From Physella acuta (taxonomy: Eukaryota; Mollusca; Gastropoda; Physidae), in assembly GCF_028476545.1 (NCBI RefSeq), contig NW_026732523.1:310001-374000 (forward strand): a stretch of 64,000 nt of DNA, given 5' to 3'. Position 1 is the first letter of the stretch; each line of letters opens with the position of its first letter. A program made the translations under genes and the position numbers. The notes under the pieces were generated by a model. It ran no database searches, was not told where the DNA came from, and saw only the letters and a program-made list of their open reading frames with translations. This document shows positions 10,197 to 21,024 of the stretch, one piece after another.

Positions 10197-10624
10197 ATTA
10201 ACTTATCTTCATAATCTTTTCCCCTTCGTGCCCAATACACAAATGGCAGATAAATTAAAGATCGTGTTTCAATCACCTCGACATACAGGGAGATAATGTG
10301 GTCAGTACTAAGCCTATCCGCCTTAGTTACCTAAGGTGCGCCAGGTACCCATCAGAGCTGGGTGAACTCACGGAGCCCAACAGAACTGAGCCCGGAACAC
10401 GAGACATTCGGAGTAGCAGTAGAAAGCTTTGTGTTTAGTATTATAGCTTAAAAAGTGTACACTTACTTTTGTAATTTAGCGCTTGTGACAGCTCCTTAAT
10501 ATATAGAGTATTTGCCGTGTTTTTCCCCTACTATTTAGTCTTAGATAAAGAAATAAATTAAGCACCGTTATACAAATGACGCAATCCGTCACTATGTCAC
10601 ATGATCCGGAGGTCGATTAAACCA
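10197..10624 (+). repeat. Common tail of RT-less LINE, with reversed SINE-like segment
   Basis: It runs from 'cataatcttttccccttcgt' to 'gtcacatgatccgg'. The middle, read on the minus strand, carries GAGTTCACCCAGCTCTGATG, which also occurs in the tRNA-derived SINE at 12.2 kb (minus strand, with small differences). The tail therefore seems to contain an inverted SINE piece. Near-identical tails follow the endonuclease fragments at 28.4 and 61.7-62.1 kb, and one stands alone at 40.36-41.87 kb. Confidence 0.8.
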
Positions 10625-11045
10625 CCCAGAAGGACAACCTCCCCCTCCACCCACACTAAACACCCCCACTCAACTTACCCACAGTAAACCCAATCACACG
10701 TAGATTTATTTATATACACACAAACACTCAAATAATTTTCTTTGTCTACACTACAACACAATATACTCATTTTTCCCACACCTAATTCTCCCACACAAAA
10801 TTGTCCTGCACTAAATTCTCCCACTCTAAACTTCCCCACAACAAAATTTCATACACTAAATTCTCCCACACTAAAACTTCCCACACTAAATTTCCCCACG
10901 CTAAATTCTCCCACACTAAATTCTCCCACACTCAATTCCCCCACGCTAAATTCCCACACACTAAATTCTGGCACACTAAATTCTCGCACACTAAATTCTC
11001 CCACACTAAATTTTACCACACTAAACAATCCCACACTAAAAATCT
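10625..11045 (+). repeat. Left flank and 15-bp satellite array
   Basis: The flank (10625-10770) has 'ggaggtcgattaaaccaccc', 'cccacagtaaacccaatcac' and 'tgtctacactacaacacaat'. The array (10771-11045) has about 18 units of CACACTAAATTCTCC, several with TTCCCC or TTCTGG variants. Confidence 0.9.
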
Positions 11046-11555
11046 CCCAAAGTTAAACTCGATACAAAAATAGTCTCTACCAAAATCACCCAAACATTCA
11101 ATTCCCCCTTACTAGATTCCATCACCCACTCCTTCCCCCCCCCCCCGCCCCCCCCCCCCCCCCCCAGAATATTAGTGTTAGTCCCGAGAGTGCACCATGG
11201 TGTAACACAGTTCACACCGGTTTGCTCTCGTCTTTTGTTAGAGTCAAAATATCTCGCGCGTGAAACTTTTTTGGTAAGGGAAAAAACAAATATTGAGTTT
11301 TTTTTCAAGGGAAGTAATTATAAAATTAAACGATAAAAAGAAATGGAAAAATAATAATATATTTGTAAGCAGAAACGTGTAAATCAGACATTAGTATAAA
11401 TTTTAGAAAATTAAAATACAAACAAGTAATTTAAAATATTTGGTGATTAATAACAAAATGTTAATTACAACTCCTAGTAATCGGTAGCTGTCAATCGAAT
11501 AATAAGAAATTACTTATATCAACCAACTTTAATATTAATACCGAGAAAACTCTTC
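11046..11555 (+). repeat. Core 5'UTR element, copy 3
   Basis: Pre-core 'actcgatacaaaaatagtct', a long C-rich run (about 11136-11165), then the core landmarks to 'taataccgagaaaac'. It leads into an ORF1 start about 120 bases downstream, so here it serves as the 5'UTR. Confidence 0.85.
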
Positions 11556-11673
11556 AAGCATCGTTGTTATGTTGTTTTCGGCCCAATAAAATTTTTAATT
11601 TGCGTGAAGCTTCAATATATTTCTTTGTAATCCACGATGACCAATATACATATATCTCACCTCACTTTCACCA

Positions 11674-12048
11674 ATGTCATCCTCCAAGACGACATTTGAA
11701 AAAATTGTCACCGCCAGCAAAGGGGTTGCGTCCTTGGATGTTCCCCCTAGGTCGAGAGACCGGAGGAGGAGCCACCCGGACTACGGTTCGGGTGGCTTAA
11801 TGAAACCACGGGCCCAATCCTTTTCAGATACAGCGAAGTCAACCGATCAATCAACAACCCTCATAATTGAACTGCCTGATGAAGAAAGTCCTGAATTATT
11901 CTCGACTCAACCAACACCAAGTACAGTCATGCAGGTGGTCATTCAAGCTAACGGCAGTGCCAATCTACGTGGACACATCATCCGCCAACTCATCAGCCCA
12001 CACCAAATTTTGCTAATCAACTACGGACGAGGAGACACATGGTTCTAG
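11674..12048 (+). CDS. Retroelement ORF1, N-terminal fragment (124 aa)
   Basis: The product starts MSSSKTTFEKIVTASKGVAS and contains RSHPDYGSGGLMKPRAQ, then NLRGHIIRQLISPHQILLIN and YGRGDTW. It matches residues 14-126 of the ORF1 at 49775-51616. It stops after GDTWF, where unrelated sequence begins, so the zinc knuckle and C2H2 fingers are missing. The DNA near 11770-11800 (AGCCACCCGGACTACGGTTC, then GGGTGGCTT) is an inverted repeat kept in all ORF1 copies, so it may be an RNA hairpin as well as coding. Confidence 0.8.
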   Translation: MSSSKTTFEKIVTASKGVASLDVPPRSRDRRRSHPDYGSGGLMKPRAQSFSDTAKSTDQSTTLIIELPDEESPELFSTQPTPSTVMQVVIQANGSANLRGHIIRQLISPHQILLINYGRGDTWF

Positions 12049-12189
12049 ACTAGATCTAAATATCCGCAAAAACTAGACGTAGACGCTAAGTCGCTAAGAT
12101 CAAGATATAGACTCTATCTTCTCTAGAATCTATTCCAAAAATGAAATTATCTTTTAAACTATTTCAGGCCTCAATTCATGTTTCTTGAC
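12049..12189. other. Unassigned
   Basis: Sequence after the break in ORF1 contains CTAGA-rich words similar to those at 27.5 kb. I see no gene. Confidence 0.4.
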
Positions 12190-12335
12190 ATTTATTTTCC
12201 CCTATCATGAGTTGGGAACCCATCAGAGCTGGATAAACTCAGGGACATTCTACCGACTTGGACCTGGTTTCGAACTCAAGACAATCGTGATACAACTCTA
12301 GCGCTCTACCGCTTAGGTCACGCCTACACTCTTAA
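12190..12335 (-). mobile_element. tRNA-derived SINE
   Basis: On the minus strand a tRNA-like head has an A-box region (GTGACCTAAGCGGTAGAGCG, 12303-12322) and a B box (GAGTTCGAAACC, 12267-12278) at pol III spacing. The body follows with CAGCTCTGATGGGTTCC, a conserved block that recurs in the LINE tails. The ends are not clear and no target duplication was identified. Confidence 0.7.
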
Positions 12336-13964
12336 TACAGCGTAATATTTAATTTTTTTTTCCCCAGTAAAACGGGAATATTGTCGACATGAATTCAGCA
12401 GAACTTAAATAACAAGTCACCAAATTTAAAATGATGTCACCTGAATATCATAAGTCAGGATAGTTAAGTTTAAGTCACCTCACCTAAAATCATAAGATAT
12501 AAAAAATTATAGGTCATCAAATGAAACCAAAACTCAAAAACTCACTTGTCATCTAATTCAAGTGACAAAACTTGTCTATACATTCTAATAGAACAAAATG
12601 CGCTATACAAAAATCTGAAAATCTCATTAAATAGCTCCCCCCTCCATACGCTACGAGATGTTAGCTAACCTCTCGATTAAATCACGAGAATAAGCGAGAT
12701 TTGCAATAAAATAAAAATAAAAAATCAAGTTTGTAAAACTGAGTTAAAATTTAATATCTTTAATTTGGCGGCTGCATTTATAGCCTTGATTTTTTTAAAG
12801 AAAGAAAGAGGATTTAAATATAACCAGACACCCTGTATTACCGTCAAATGAAAATAAAAGCGCCAATATAATGTACTTTTTTCACACACCCATTTCCCTA
12901 TTCAGGCCAAGCTCTCCCATTTAACTATAGAACAACGATTAAATATTCAAATTTAAATATACACACTAATATTCACATTAATTTTTTTTTTAATTTAAAT
13001 GTCGGGTACCTTACTGAAGTTTCGGGAAAGTAAAATCAACATAACTAAGTCGTTTATGTCGTTGTCACATAAACAAGTGAACTCTACTCCATCTACCCAA
13101 TTGACAGGTCGTGTTTTAAAGTTTAACTTTACTTTTTTAAAACCTAAATTGATAAGTTAATCGAAATCCTAGCTTTGTTACACATTTGTATACACAATTT
13201 CCCCAAAGTTGTAATCAATTACTCGCTGCAATCCTCGTCTGTGTTTTAAATTTAAACAACTATGTTGGAGATATATTGTAATCCCTACGGGGTTTTAATT
13301 TAATTTAATTTCATGATCGTATCTATTAAAATTACCAGATTCTATCAGCTGAGTATTGTTTGTAAATACCAGTGAATTCATTAAACCCGTACATGGTAAA
13401 CGGCTTTGTTTGTTGAGCTAACATAAAGAATTCAATTTAAATAAATAAATTAGAACCTGGTTGAGTAGTTGTGTCTGTGAATATTTACACAAGAGGTAGA
13501 TGTGATAAAATAAAATAAGCTGCTGGCTGAATAAGTGTATGTGGTTTAATTGGAGATTTAGCGATATTAAAGTTGTGAGTATTCGTTTGTTTTTTCCAAC
13601 TATTTTTATAAAACAAAAACCTGAAGTAAACACAAAGCGAAAAACAAAAGAAACAGCCCAGTTAACAACATCTGTATAAATATAAATGAACACAAGTCAC
13701 TATAACGAATACATACGTTTTTTTTTTAAAACAAGTGATGGGAAATGGAGGGGGGGGGGGTGTACAGAAGTCACTTACCCAAGAGACCATTTAGGTCTAA
13801 GATGGACCAATGGACCTTACAGAACCCAATGACGTCGAGTGAGGTCACGCGACTAATGATTGCGACTGTTTTGAGTTTGGTTACACAAGCAGTATAACAT
13901 TTTAATTATAACCGTGATGTAAGTATGTAAGCATTCTGTGGGAAGACGAAGCTGGCTGTGGGAG
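12336..13964. other. Unassigned AT-rich stretch
   Basis: About 1.6 kb with no recognisable gene. It contains short degenerate 'aagtcacct..taaaatcata' repeats (12400-12520), long A/T runs and a G run near 13750. Open frames are short and of biased composition. Confidence 0.4.
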
Positions 13965-14345
13965 TGCAGTAGGTTCATAGGTTCATAGGTTTATGTTAGG
14001 TTCATAATACGTGTATGTCAGGTTCGTGTTACGGCCATGTTAGGTTTATGTTTAATTCAATTTAATTTTTGTAATTTTAATATCGAGTGCAATTTAGTAA
14101 TTCATGTTAGGTTCAATTAAGGTGTACAATAAAGCAACTTGCTAATATTCAGGTATGTTCATAACAGGTTACGCTTTAGGTAGGTTCATTATAGGTTCAA
14201 ACTTGATGTTAGGTTTGACTTAAATTATAAGTTCATATTAGCCACATGCTAGATTCAAGTTCGGTTTATGTTAGTTTATAGTAGGTTCATGTTAGGATTT
14301 TGTTAGGTTAAAGTTTTGTTAGGTTTATTTTAGTATGAAGAAAGG
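13965..14345 (+). repeat. Minisatellite with AGGTTCATGTTAGGTTTAT-type units
   Basis: Irregular repeats of GTTAGGTTCATGTTAGGTTT and variants. The reverse complement (AACCTAACATAAACCTAT type) fills 59040-59755, at the matching end of an inverted duplication. Confidence 0.8.
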
Positions 14346-14384
14346 TTCTTGTGATCAGTTTATCGTGTGTATCTTCTCTTCTTC

Positions 14385-14690
14385 TTCGTTCTTAATTTTA
14401 GTGTGGGAAGAGATCCCCTCCAACACTATTAAGTAGGCTATAGGGTGTTATGCACCATTGAGGCCGTTGATTCCGATTTCAGCCGGCTTTTCTTTTTTCT
14501 TTTTTTTTACTTTGCTTCCATAGCCTTTGTTTAACCAAGAACAAACTACAAGACAGCAGTTGTTTGATTTTGGAGTTGTCTCTCCTTGAAGAGCGGCTGT
14601 CCCCAGCTATCGAGCCTCATCTACCCGAGGGCTCGAACTCGAGACTTTTCGACCACGCAGACCCCTATCGAGTTTATGACTAACTTGTAT
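14385..14690 (-). mobile_element. tRNA-derived SINE
   Basis: On the minus strand: an A-box-like GTCTGCGTGGTCG (14650-14662) and a B box GAGTTCGAGCCC (14629-14640). The body is 'gctggggacagccgctcttc' and 'ggctgaaatcgg', ending 'ggaggggatctcttcccac'. A second copy lies on the plus strand at 58725-59010, inside the matching inverted duplication. Confidence 0.75.
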
Positions 14691-15311
14691 TCTATTTGAG
14701 AATTTTTTTTAATTTTTGTGCCCCAAATTTTCTTGGCCATTTCTTATCACTTGATAACTACGTAAGGATCACGTCAGTTATATCAGGTTAAATATAGTAT
14801 CACACCGTACCTTGTATACACCACGTTTACTTTAAAGTGACGTTGTAGTGTTTAACATCGGATCACGTTAAGATAACATCACGTCAGTGTCACGTAACGA
14901 CTTAAAATAAGATACACGTAACCAAAAATAAGATCACGTAAAAACATGTTTCGGTAAAACCACGTTAAAGTGATGTAGTAAGTCGAACGTAACACGAAGC
15001 GAGAACACGCTAGAAGCCAATTAAGTGTAAACAGAACATACAGTCAAAAAAAAAGAAAACGTGTTTTTTTCTAACTAAAGACATTTTCCTAGAAATGAGG
15101 TCAAGTGATGGGCGTCGTTCCAACGAATAATGACATGGAACAGAAAGGGAGACAAACTAATACATCAAAGGGAAATAACTAGATTTTAGCCTGTAATTAA
15201 AGTATTTTTTTTACAAAAATTAAACGCAAATTTCGCGTTATTATACTTTGAATAATACACTATACGTAATGTATTAAATAAAAATATGTGAAGAAAATCT
15301 GAAAGCTTCCA
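14691..15311 (+). repeat. Arm of inverted duplication (partner 58240-58725)
   Basis: Words such as 'acgtcagttatatcaggtta', 'accttgtataca' and 'gattttagcctgt' appear as reverse complements at 58300-58660. Together with the SINE and minisatellite this makes an inverted pair of about 1.3 kb. No gene. Confidence 0.75.
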
Positions 15312-15588
15312 CTAATCCCACCACACACAACATGCATCAACTAATCCCACCACACACAACATGCGTCCGCTAATCCCACCACACTTAAAATGCGTCCACT
15401 AATCCCACCACACACAACATGCGTCCGCTAAGTCCACCACACACAACATGCGTCCACTAATCCCACCACACTAAAAATGCGTCCACTAATCCCACCACAC
15501 ACAAAATGTGTCCACTAATCCCACCACACACAACATGCGTCTACTAATCCCACCACACACAAAATGTGTCCACTTATCCCACCACACT
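15312..15588 (+). repeat. 29-bp minisatellite, about nine units
   Basis: The unit is CTAATCCCACCACACACAAC followed by ATGCGTCCA. It runs directly into the 15-bp satellite through the common CCACACTAAA, suggesting the two repeat types share an origin or recombined there. Confidence 0.9.
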
Positions 15589-15770
15589 AAATTCTCCCAC
15601 ACTTTATTCTCCCACACTAAATTCTCCCACACTAAACTCTCCCACACTTTTTTCTCCCACACTAGATTCTCCCCCACTAAATTCTCCCACACTGTATTCT
15701 CCCACACTAAATTCTTCCACACTAAATTCTCCCACACTAAATTCTCCCACACCAACAATCTCCCAATTCT
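15575..15770 (+). repeat. 15-bp satellite array
   Basis: About 12 units of CACACTAAATTCTCC, some with TTTATT or TTTTTT in place of TAAATT. It overlaps the last 29-bp unit at its left edge. Confidence 0.9.
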
Positions 15771-16275
15771 AAACTCGATACAAAAATAGTCTAAACCAAA
15801 ATCACCAAAACATTTAACTCCCCCATATTAGATTCCATCACACACTTCCCCCCCCCCACCCCACATTGAACTAAACGCTGACACAGATTATTAGTGTTAG
15901 TCCCGAGAGTGCACCAAGGTGTAACACAGTTCACAGCGGTTTGATCTCGTCTATTGTTTGAGTCAAAATATCTCGCGCGTGGAACTATTTTGTTAGGGGA
16001 GAAAAAAAACATTGTTTTTGTTTAAAGGGAGGTAATTATAAAATTAAACGATAAAAAGAAATGAAAAAATAAATAACATATTTAGAAGCAGAAACAAGTA
16101 AACAAACGTTAGTATAAATTATAGAAAATTAACATACAACAAAAATATTTAAAACCTTTGATGATTAATAACAAAATGTCAATTACAACATCTAGTAATT
16201 GGTAGTTGTTAATCGATAACTAGAAGTCACTTATATCAACCATCTTTAATGTTAATTCCAAGAAAATTTCTATAA
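15771..16275 (+). repeat. Core 5'UTR element, copy 4
   Basis: Pre-core sequence with a short C run, then 'gtgttagtcccgagagtgca' through 'gttaattccaagaaa'. It leads through about 100 bases to a hAT insertion and then an ORF1 start. Confidence 0.85.
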
Positions 16276-16383
16276 CATTGCTAGAGTTGCATTTCTGACA
16301 CATACTTTTTATGGATAATTTCTAAGAACCAATCTTTCGCCTTTTACTACAGATTTCAAACTTTTACCCATGAGTCCCTATCA

Positions 16384-16591
16384 CAGGGGTCGGCAACCTT
16401 TTGAAGCGGAAGAGCCAAAAGTTACAATTTTCAAAATGTCCCTGGTTTTAAAGAGCCACTAACATTTTTGTTTGTTTCAAATATTTTATTTTTTATTAAG
16501 ACTATTAGTGTTTGTTTAAGGAGCTGGAGAGCCGAAGCTTGACATCAAAAGAGCCGCATGCGGCTCGCGAGCCGCAGGTTGCCGACCCCTG
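16384..16591 (+). mobile_element. Short hAT-type element, 8-bp target duplication
   Basis: The ends are CAGGGGTCGGCAACCTTTTG and CGCAGGTTGCCGACCCCTG; the right side has the palindromic GCATGCGGCTCGCGAGCCGC. Flanking CCCTATCA occurs at 16376-16383 and 16592-16599. It is 208 bp with no transposase, a typical non-autonomous hAT. It sits just upstream of the ORF1 ATG at 16602. Confidence 0.9.
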
Positions 16592-16601
16592 CCCTATCAC
16601 T

Positions 16602-17613
16602 ATGTGCTACGCGGCTATCACCAAAGTCAAAAATGGGGTTGCGCCCATTAATGCTCCCCTAAGTCGAAAGACCCGGAGAGGAGCCACACAAACTACGGCC
16701 CGAGTAGCTCATCAAAATCCCTGATGCCACCTCCCCCACCCCCTCAAATTCACGAAGTCAACAACCCCCACAATTGAATTGCATGCAGAAGAAAGCCCTG
16801 ATCTTTTCTCGACTCAACCAACACCAAGTACAGTCATGCAGGTAGTCATTCAAGCTAACGGCCGTGCCAATCTACGTGGACACATCATCCGCCAACTCAT
16901 CAGCCCACACCAAATTTTTCTAATCAACTACATCAGCCCTACCAAATTTTGCTAATGAACTACGGACGTGGAGACACATGGCTCCTTTCGTCCGAAAACT
17001 TCAACGTGGCTGAACTGGACAACACAACCAAACAGTACGGACCTTACTCACTACACTTTACGATCTACCATAAGGACAAAATCAATGGAACACTAAGATG
17101 GGCTCCCCCGGCACTCGGAGATGACACCCTACTCAAAGCTCTAAGAATAATTAGCAAAACAGAACCATCAGTCAATAAAATTTCACACACCAACAATCGA
17201 AGCTTTACCATCTTCACAGATAACCCGGCAACCATCCCTCACTACATCAAATTCAACTACAAAAACAAATCTATTAACATTCTCATAGGCATCCCAGGAA
17301 GAAAACAAGCATGCCAAACATGCGCATCCACACAACAGTGGACAAATCAGTGTCACGTAACAAATCAAGACTCGCCAGGAAACTCAGAACGCACCAACAA
17401 CAGACCGAAAATGCAGCAAACCTGACAACAAGCTGCAGCAGAAGCACACAACCACCAGCTGGTCTCGACAAAGAAACAGTCACTGGCGGCGAAACGCCAG
17501 CACCAATTAGCAAGACACTAAAGCAATATTCAGCTACACCAACTCCCACCACTACGCCACAACCCGGAAAAATCAGCGCTAAAATTAACACTAAAGATAC
17601 AACTAGCACCGGC
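16602..17613 (+). pseudogene. Retroelement ORF1, decayed copy fused to U2 sequence
   Basis: The start MCYAAITKVKNGVAP matches other ORF1 N-termini, but the frame stops at 16724. The middle resumes at 16949 (MNYGRGDTWLLSSENFNVAE; INGTLRWAPPALGDDTLLKA; PHYIKFNYKNKSINILIGI). The zinc knuckle reads CQTCASTQQWTNQC: the His of CX2CX4HX4C is Gln, so this knuckle would bind zinc poorly. A short duplication of the 'catcagcccacaccaaattt' type lies at about 16895-16950. Another frame continues to 17613, where U2-like sequence starts; the C2H2 fingers are missing. Confidence 0.8.
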
Positions 17614-17640
17614 AAAGATCAAAGTGTAGTATCTGTTATG
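17614..17640 (+). ncRNA. U2 snRNA 5'-region fragment in a retroelement chimera
   Basis: AAAGATCAAAGTGTAGTATC followed by TGTTATG matches the U2 snRNA segment after 'TTTTGGCT' (TAAGATCAAAGTGTAGTATCTGTT in invertebrates). It is joined directly to ORF1 upstream and to a structured body downstream. It is not a functional U2 gene, since only part of stem I and the branch-site-pairing region are left. Confidence 0.75.
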
Positions 17641-18655
17641 GATCTATATGGTTCTTAGCCATTTTAGGACTGGCTGCCGGGGTCGAGAGGCGGTCAAATC
17701 TACTACTCTAACTCACGCAAATCTCGCCAACGACCGCTGTGGGGTTGCTCCCACACATCCCTCGAACGCACATGCTCTCGAGATGAGTCACCCAGTACTT
17801 GTATTGGGTGGCTTCAAATGTACGATTGGCTAACTTTCAATTTTCTATTTTTCAGCCTGACGACACCCACCTAGGAGAAATCTTAGGTGGGAGGCTTCCG
17901 TCAAACACTAGCAAATCAACTAACCATCTCTCAAGACCAACTACTCAACTTACCTAAAATAAACAATCGTCAACAGCTTCACTTCACCCACTTCAACTAC
18001 TTCACCAAGCTCAAAACCCTCGACTCAGCAACATCAGCAAAACTTCATTCTTCAACGTCATTTCGCCCAACTCAATTACTCGACTACGTCATAACTTTAC
18101 TCTTCTTCAAAACCACAATGAACAATATTACAAAGCAACTCACTTCGAACGATCTCTCAACCAACCTAGGAAAAACCATACTTCAACGCAAGGACACTAC
18201 CTCAACCACCCTCTCCAAGTTCTACACCATTCGATCAACTCTACCATCAACAACAAGACACAAGCTCGCCCTTTCAACAACAGAATATATCTCATTGACA
18301 TTCTCAAACTACAAATACCAACTAAGAATCAACCACTACCCAACCAAGAGTGTATTAATCACAAGAAGCACAACCAAAAACAGAGAAGCGATCATGTTGT
18401 ATTGTCCTGTACTTTATGTCATAGCAAACCGGAAACAAAATCAAAAGAAACAAATGGAACCAAGAAATCGAAACAAAGATATGAAGAAACATGGAACAAT
18501 GAAATCAGAAGGGATATTAAGACATTGTAAATCTCTTTAATGTTATACTATGTATTACATTGTAATTTTTTAACATGCAACCTATCCACTTGTGGAAGGA
18601 AGACTATTAAACGCCAGACGGCAAAAAAAAAAAAAATAAAAAAAAAAAAAATAAA

Positions 18656-18673
<18 letters not shown>
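17641..18673 (+). mobile_element. Body and 3' end of U2-headed / ORF1 retroelement, poly(A) end
   Basis: The body holds 'ctgccggggtcgagaggcgg', the hairpin CACCCAGTACTTGTATTGGG and a second hairpin CCACCTAGGAGAAATCTTAG (then GTGGG). A long pyrimidine-poor region follows and the 3' end is 'gaagactattaaacgccaga' plus A (from about 18619). The same body and 3' end recur at 31.1-32.0, 47.2-48.2 (minus) and 53.2-53.9 kb (minus). A 217-codon frame (17887-18540) is open, but its homologues are not conserved as protein, so I treat it as untranslated. Confidence 0.75.
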
Positions 18674-18733
<60 letters not shown>

Positions 18734-18770
18734 TACATATATATATACATATATATATATATAGGGGTGC
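18674..18770. repeat. (AT)n microsatellite after the poly(A) tail
   Basis: An A tract grades into (AT)n to about 18730, then a second short block. Microsatellites growing from LINE tails are common. Confidence 0.9.
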
Positions 18771-19364
18771 GAGTGCATGGGAGGTGTTATAACCCCCCCC
18801 CCCCCTTGCCTACGCCACTGATTACAAGGAGCAAGAAGACTTCATTAGATACATGGAATTGCGTGAGTAAACTCTGGTAAAAAAAAAATAGTCTTTATAA
18901 TACTAGTGAGTAAACAACTTTTTCTCCCCAGCTTTTTAAGGGTACATTTTGTGTCCGTTAAAAACATGAAATTTAAGACCCAAATTCCCCCAAAATTTAG
19001 AGTTTTTACCAGAACCCAAAATTTTAAAATTCATAAGAAATTAGTTTTAAGATCTGCATTTAACTATTTTAGCTTAGTGCCCCAACATATGGTAGAAGAT
19101 TGTGAATTCATTCTTTATGGGCTTAAAATATAATACTTTATGAATGGTGGGAATCCTAAGAATAGGTTAATATGATGTCCGCCGTTGTCATAGTTACCAA
19201 GATTTTTCCATCTCCTGTTTTTAATGGAAACGCATATACAGATGTACATTAAAAAGCTATAGAGAAATAATTATTTTCTAACTAGTGTTAAAAATGTTGT
19301 TTTTACCGGCGCCTCAAGTCGTAAAGCAACAGATATAAGGAACAGCAGTTACATTGTTGTACTG
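18771..19364. other. Unassigned
   Basis: A C run at about 18791-18805 and AT-rich sequence with no recognised element. The longest plus frame (18906-19133) has no detectable family features. Confidence 0.4.
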
Positions 19365-19950
19365 TGGTTGAGGACATCAGTTAGATGACAGGACATTATT
19401 TCAGGACATCAGTAGGATATACATTTAGTTCTGGTGTCATATAGCAGGACATGAATTGAGGAAATCAGATAGTTAGTAGGACATATTTAGGACATCAAAA
19501 AGGACGTAAACTTAGCACAACAGTCAAATAGTAGGACATGAATTGAGGACAAAAGCTAGTTAGTAGGATAGAAATAGAGGACATTAAAAAGGACATAAAC
19601 TTAGCTCAGCAGTCAAATAGTAGGACATGATTTGAGGACAAAAGCAAGTTAGTAGGACAAAAATAGAGGACATCAAAAAGTACATAAACTTAGCTCAGCA
19701 GCCAAATAGTAGTACATGAATTGAGGACAGCAGCTAGTTAGTAGGACACAAATTAAGGACATAATAAAGGACATAAGCTTAGCTCAGCAGTCACAAAGGA
19801 CAACAGTTAGATAACAGGACATGCATTGAGGACAGCAGCTAGTTAGTAGGACACAAATTAAGGACATAATAAAGGACATAAGCTTAGCTCAGCAGTCACA
19901 AACTACAACAGTTAGATAACAGGACATGCATTGAGGACAGCATCTAGCAC
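19365..19950 (+). repeat. Complex minisatellite, ~89-bp and ~105-bp units rich in AGGACA
   Basis: Units read 'acttagctcagcagtcaaat', 'agtaggacatgaattgagga', 'cagctagttagtaggacaca', then 'aaggacataataaaggacat'. At least five units are present; the last two carry an extra 'acaacagttagataacagga' segment, so the array has internal higher-order variation. Confidence 0.85.
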
Positions 19951-20097
19951 GAAGACAATATCTGACTTGCTGTTTTTCTCGCAACCTATGAAGACAACAC
20001 ACTGTCTGTGAACTGAATTCAACCTGGATTCCTTTAAATTTAAACGATCCTGACTTTCCCATTTCACCAGCGGGCTGAAATGTTTAGTACTTGTATG

Positions 20098-20322
20098 TCA
20101 GTAGGTAATGTAGTATCGTGGTGCAGTATCGTATCGTGGTGCAGTATCGTAACGTGATACAGTATCATATTGTGAAACTGTATCGTATCGTGGTACAATA
20201 TCGTAACGCAGTGCAGTATCGTATCGTGATGCAGTATCGTACCGCGGTGCAGAAACGTATCATGGTACAGCATCGTATCGTGATACAGTATCGTATCATG
20301 ACGCAGTATCGTATGGCGCATA
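20098..20322 (+). repeat. Minisatellite GTATCGTATCGTGGTACA type
   Basis: About 11 irregular ~18-20 bp units (GCAGTATCGTATCGTGGT). It keeps frames open on both strands; no gene. Confidence 0.85.
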
Positions 20323-20339
20323 ACCTGTTGGCATGTATA

Positions 20340-20535
20340 CTTAATTGTCCCGCACTAAATTCTCCCGCACTATATTCTCCCACACTAAATTCTCCCACAC
20401 TATATTCTCCCACACTAAATTATCCGACACTAAATTCTCCCGCACTATATTCTACCACACTAAATTCTCCCACATTGAATGCTCCCACACAAAATTTTCC
20501 CACAATAAATTCTCCAAAACTAAAAATCTCCCAAA
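20340..20535 (+). repeat. 15-bp satellite array
   Basis: About 12 units; many have CGCACTATATTCTCC in place of CACACTAAATTCTCC. Confidence 0.9.
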
Positions 20536-21024
20536 CATAAAATCGATATAAAATAGTCTCCACCAAAATCACCCAAACATTCAACACCCCCATATTAAAT
20601 TCCATCACACACCTCCCCCCAACCCACCCTACATTGGCTCAGAATATTAGTGTTAATCCCGAGAGTGCACCAAGGTGTAATACAGTTCACAGCGGTTTGA
20701 TCTCGTCTTTTGTTTGAGATAAAATATCTCGCGATAATTTTTTTGTTAGGGGAAAAAACAAATTCCAATTTTTTATGAAGGGAGGTAATTATAAAATTTG
20801 ACGATATAAAGAAAAGAAAAAAAAATAATACATTTTGCAACAACAGCAAGTAAACAAACATTTGCATTAATTATAGATATTTAATGTTTTTAAAAAAAAA
20901 CTGTTAAATTGTTGGTGATTTATTGCAAATTTTTAATTACAACAACTAGGAATTGTTATTTATTAATATAATAACTCCAAGTCACAAGTATCAACCAGCT
21001 GTAATATTAGTACCAAGTAGATTC
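20536..21024 (+). repeat. Core 5'UTR element, copy 5
   Basis: Pre-core and core landmarks to 'tattagtaccaagtag'. It is followed by about 200 bases of leader ending 'tttactcatccaacaatg' at the ORF1 start. The last ~65 leader bases recur almost unchanged at 43.24-43.31 kb. Confidence 0.85.

Noticed and set aside
15312-15588. CRISPR array
   Set aside because: Contiguous tandem units with no unique spacers; animal genome.
17887-18540. 217-codon frame (and 273 codons at 31169-31990) as a second retroelement protein
   Set aside because: The two are homologous in DNA, but the 47-kb copy does not keep the frame, the composition is low in complexity and no domain is visible. Likely untranslated 3' region.
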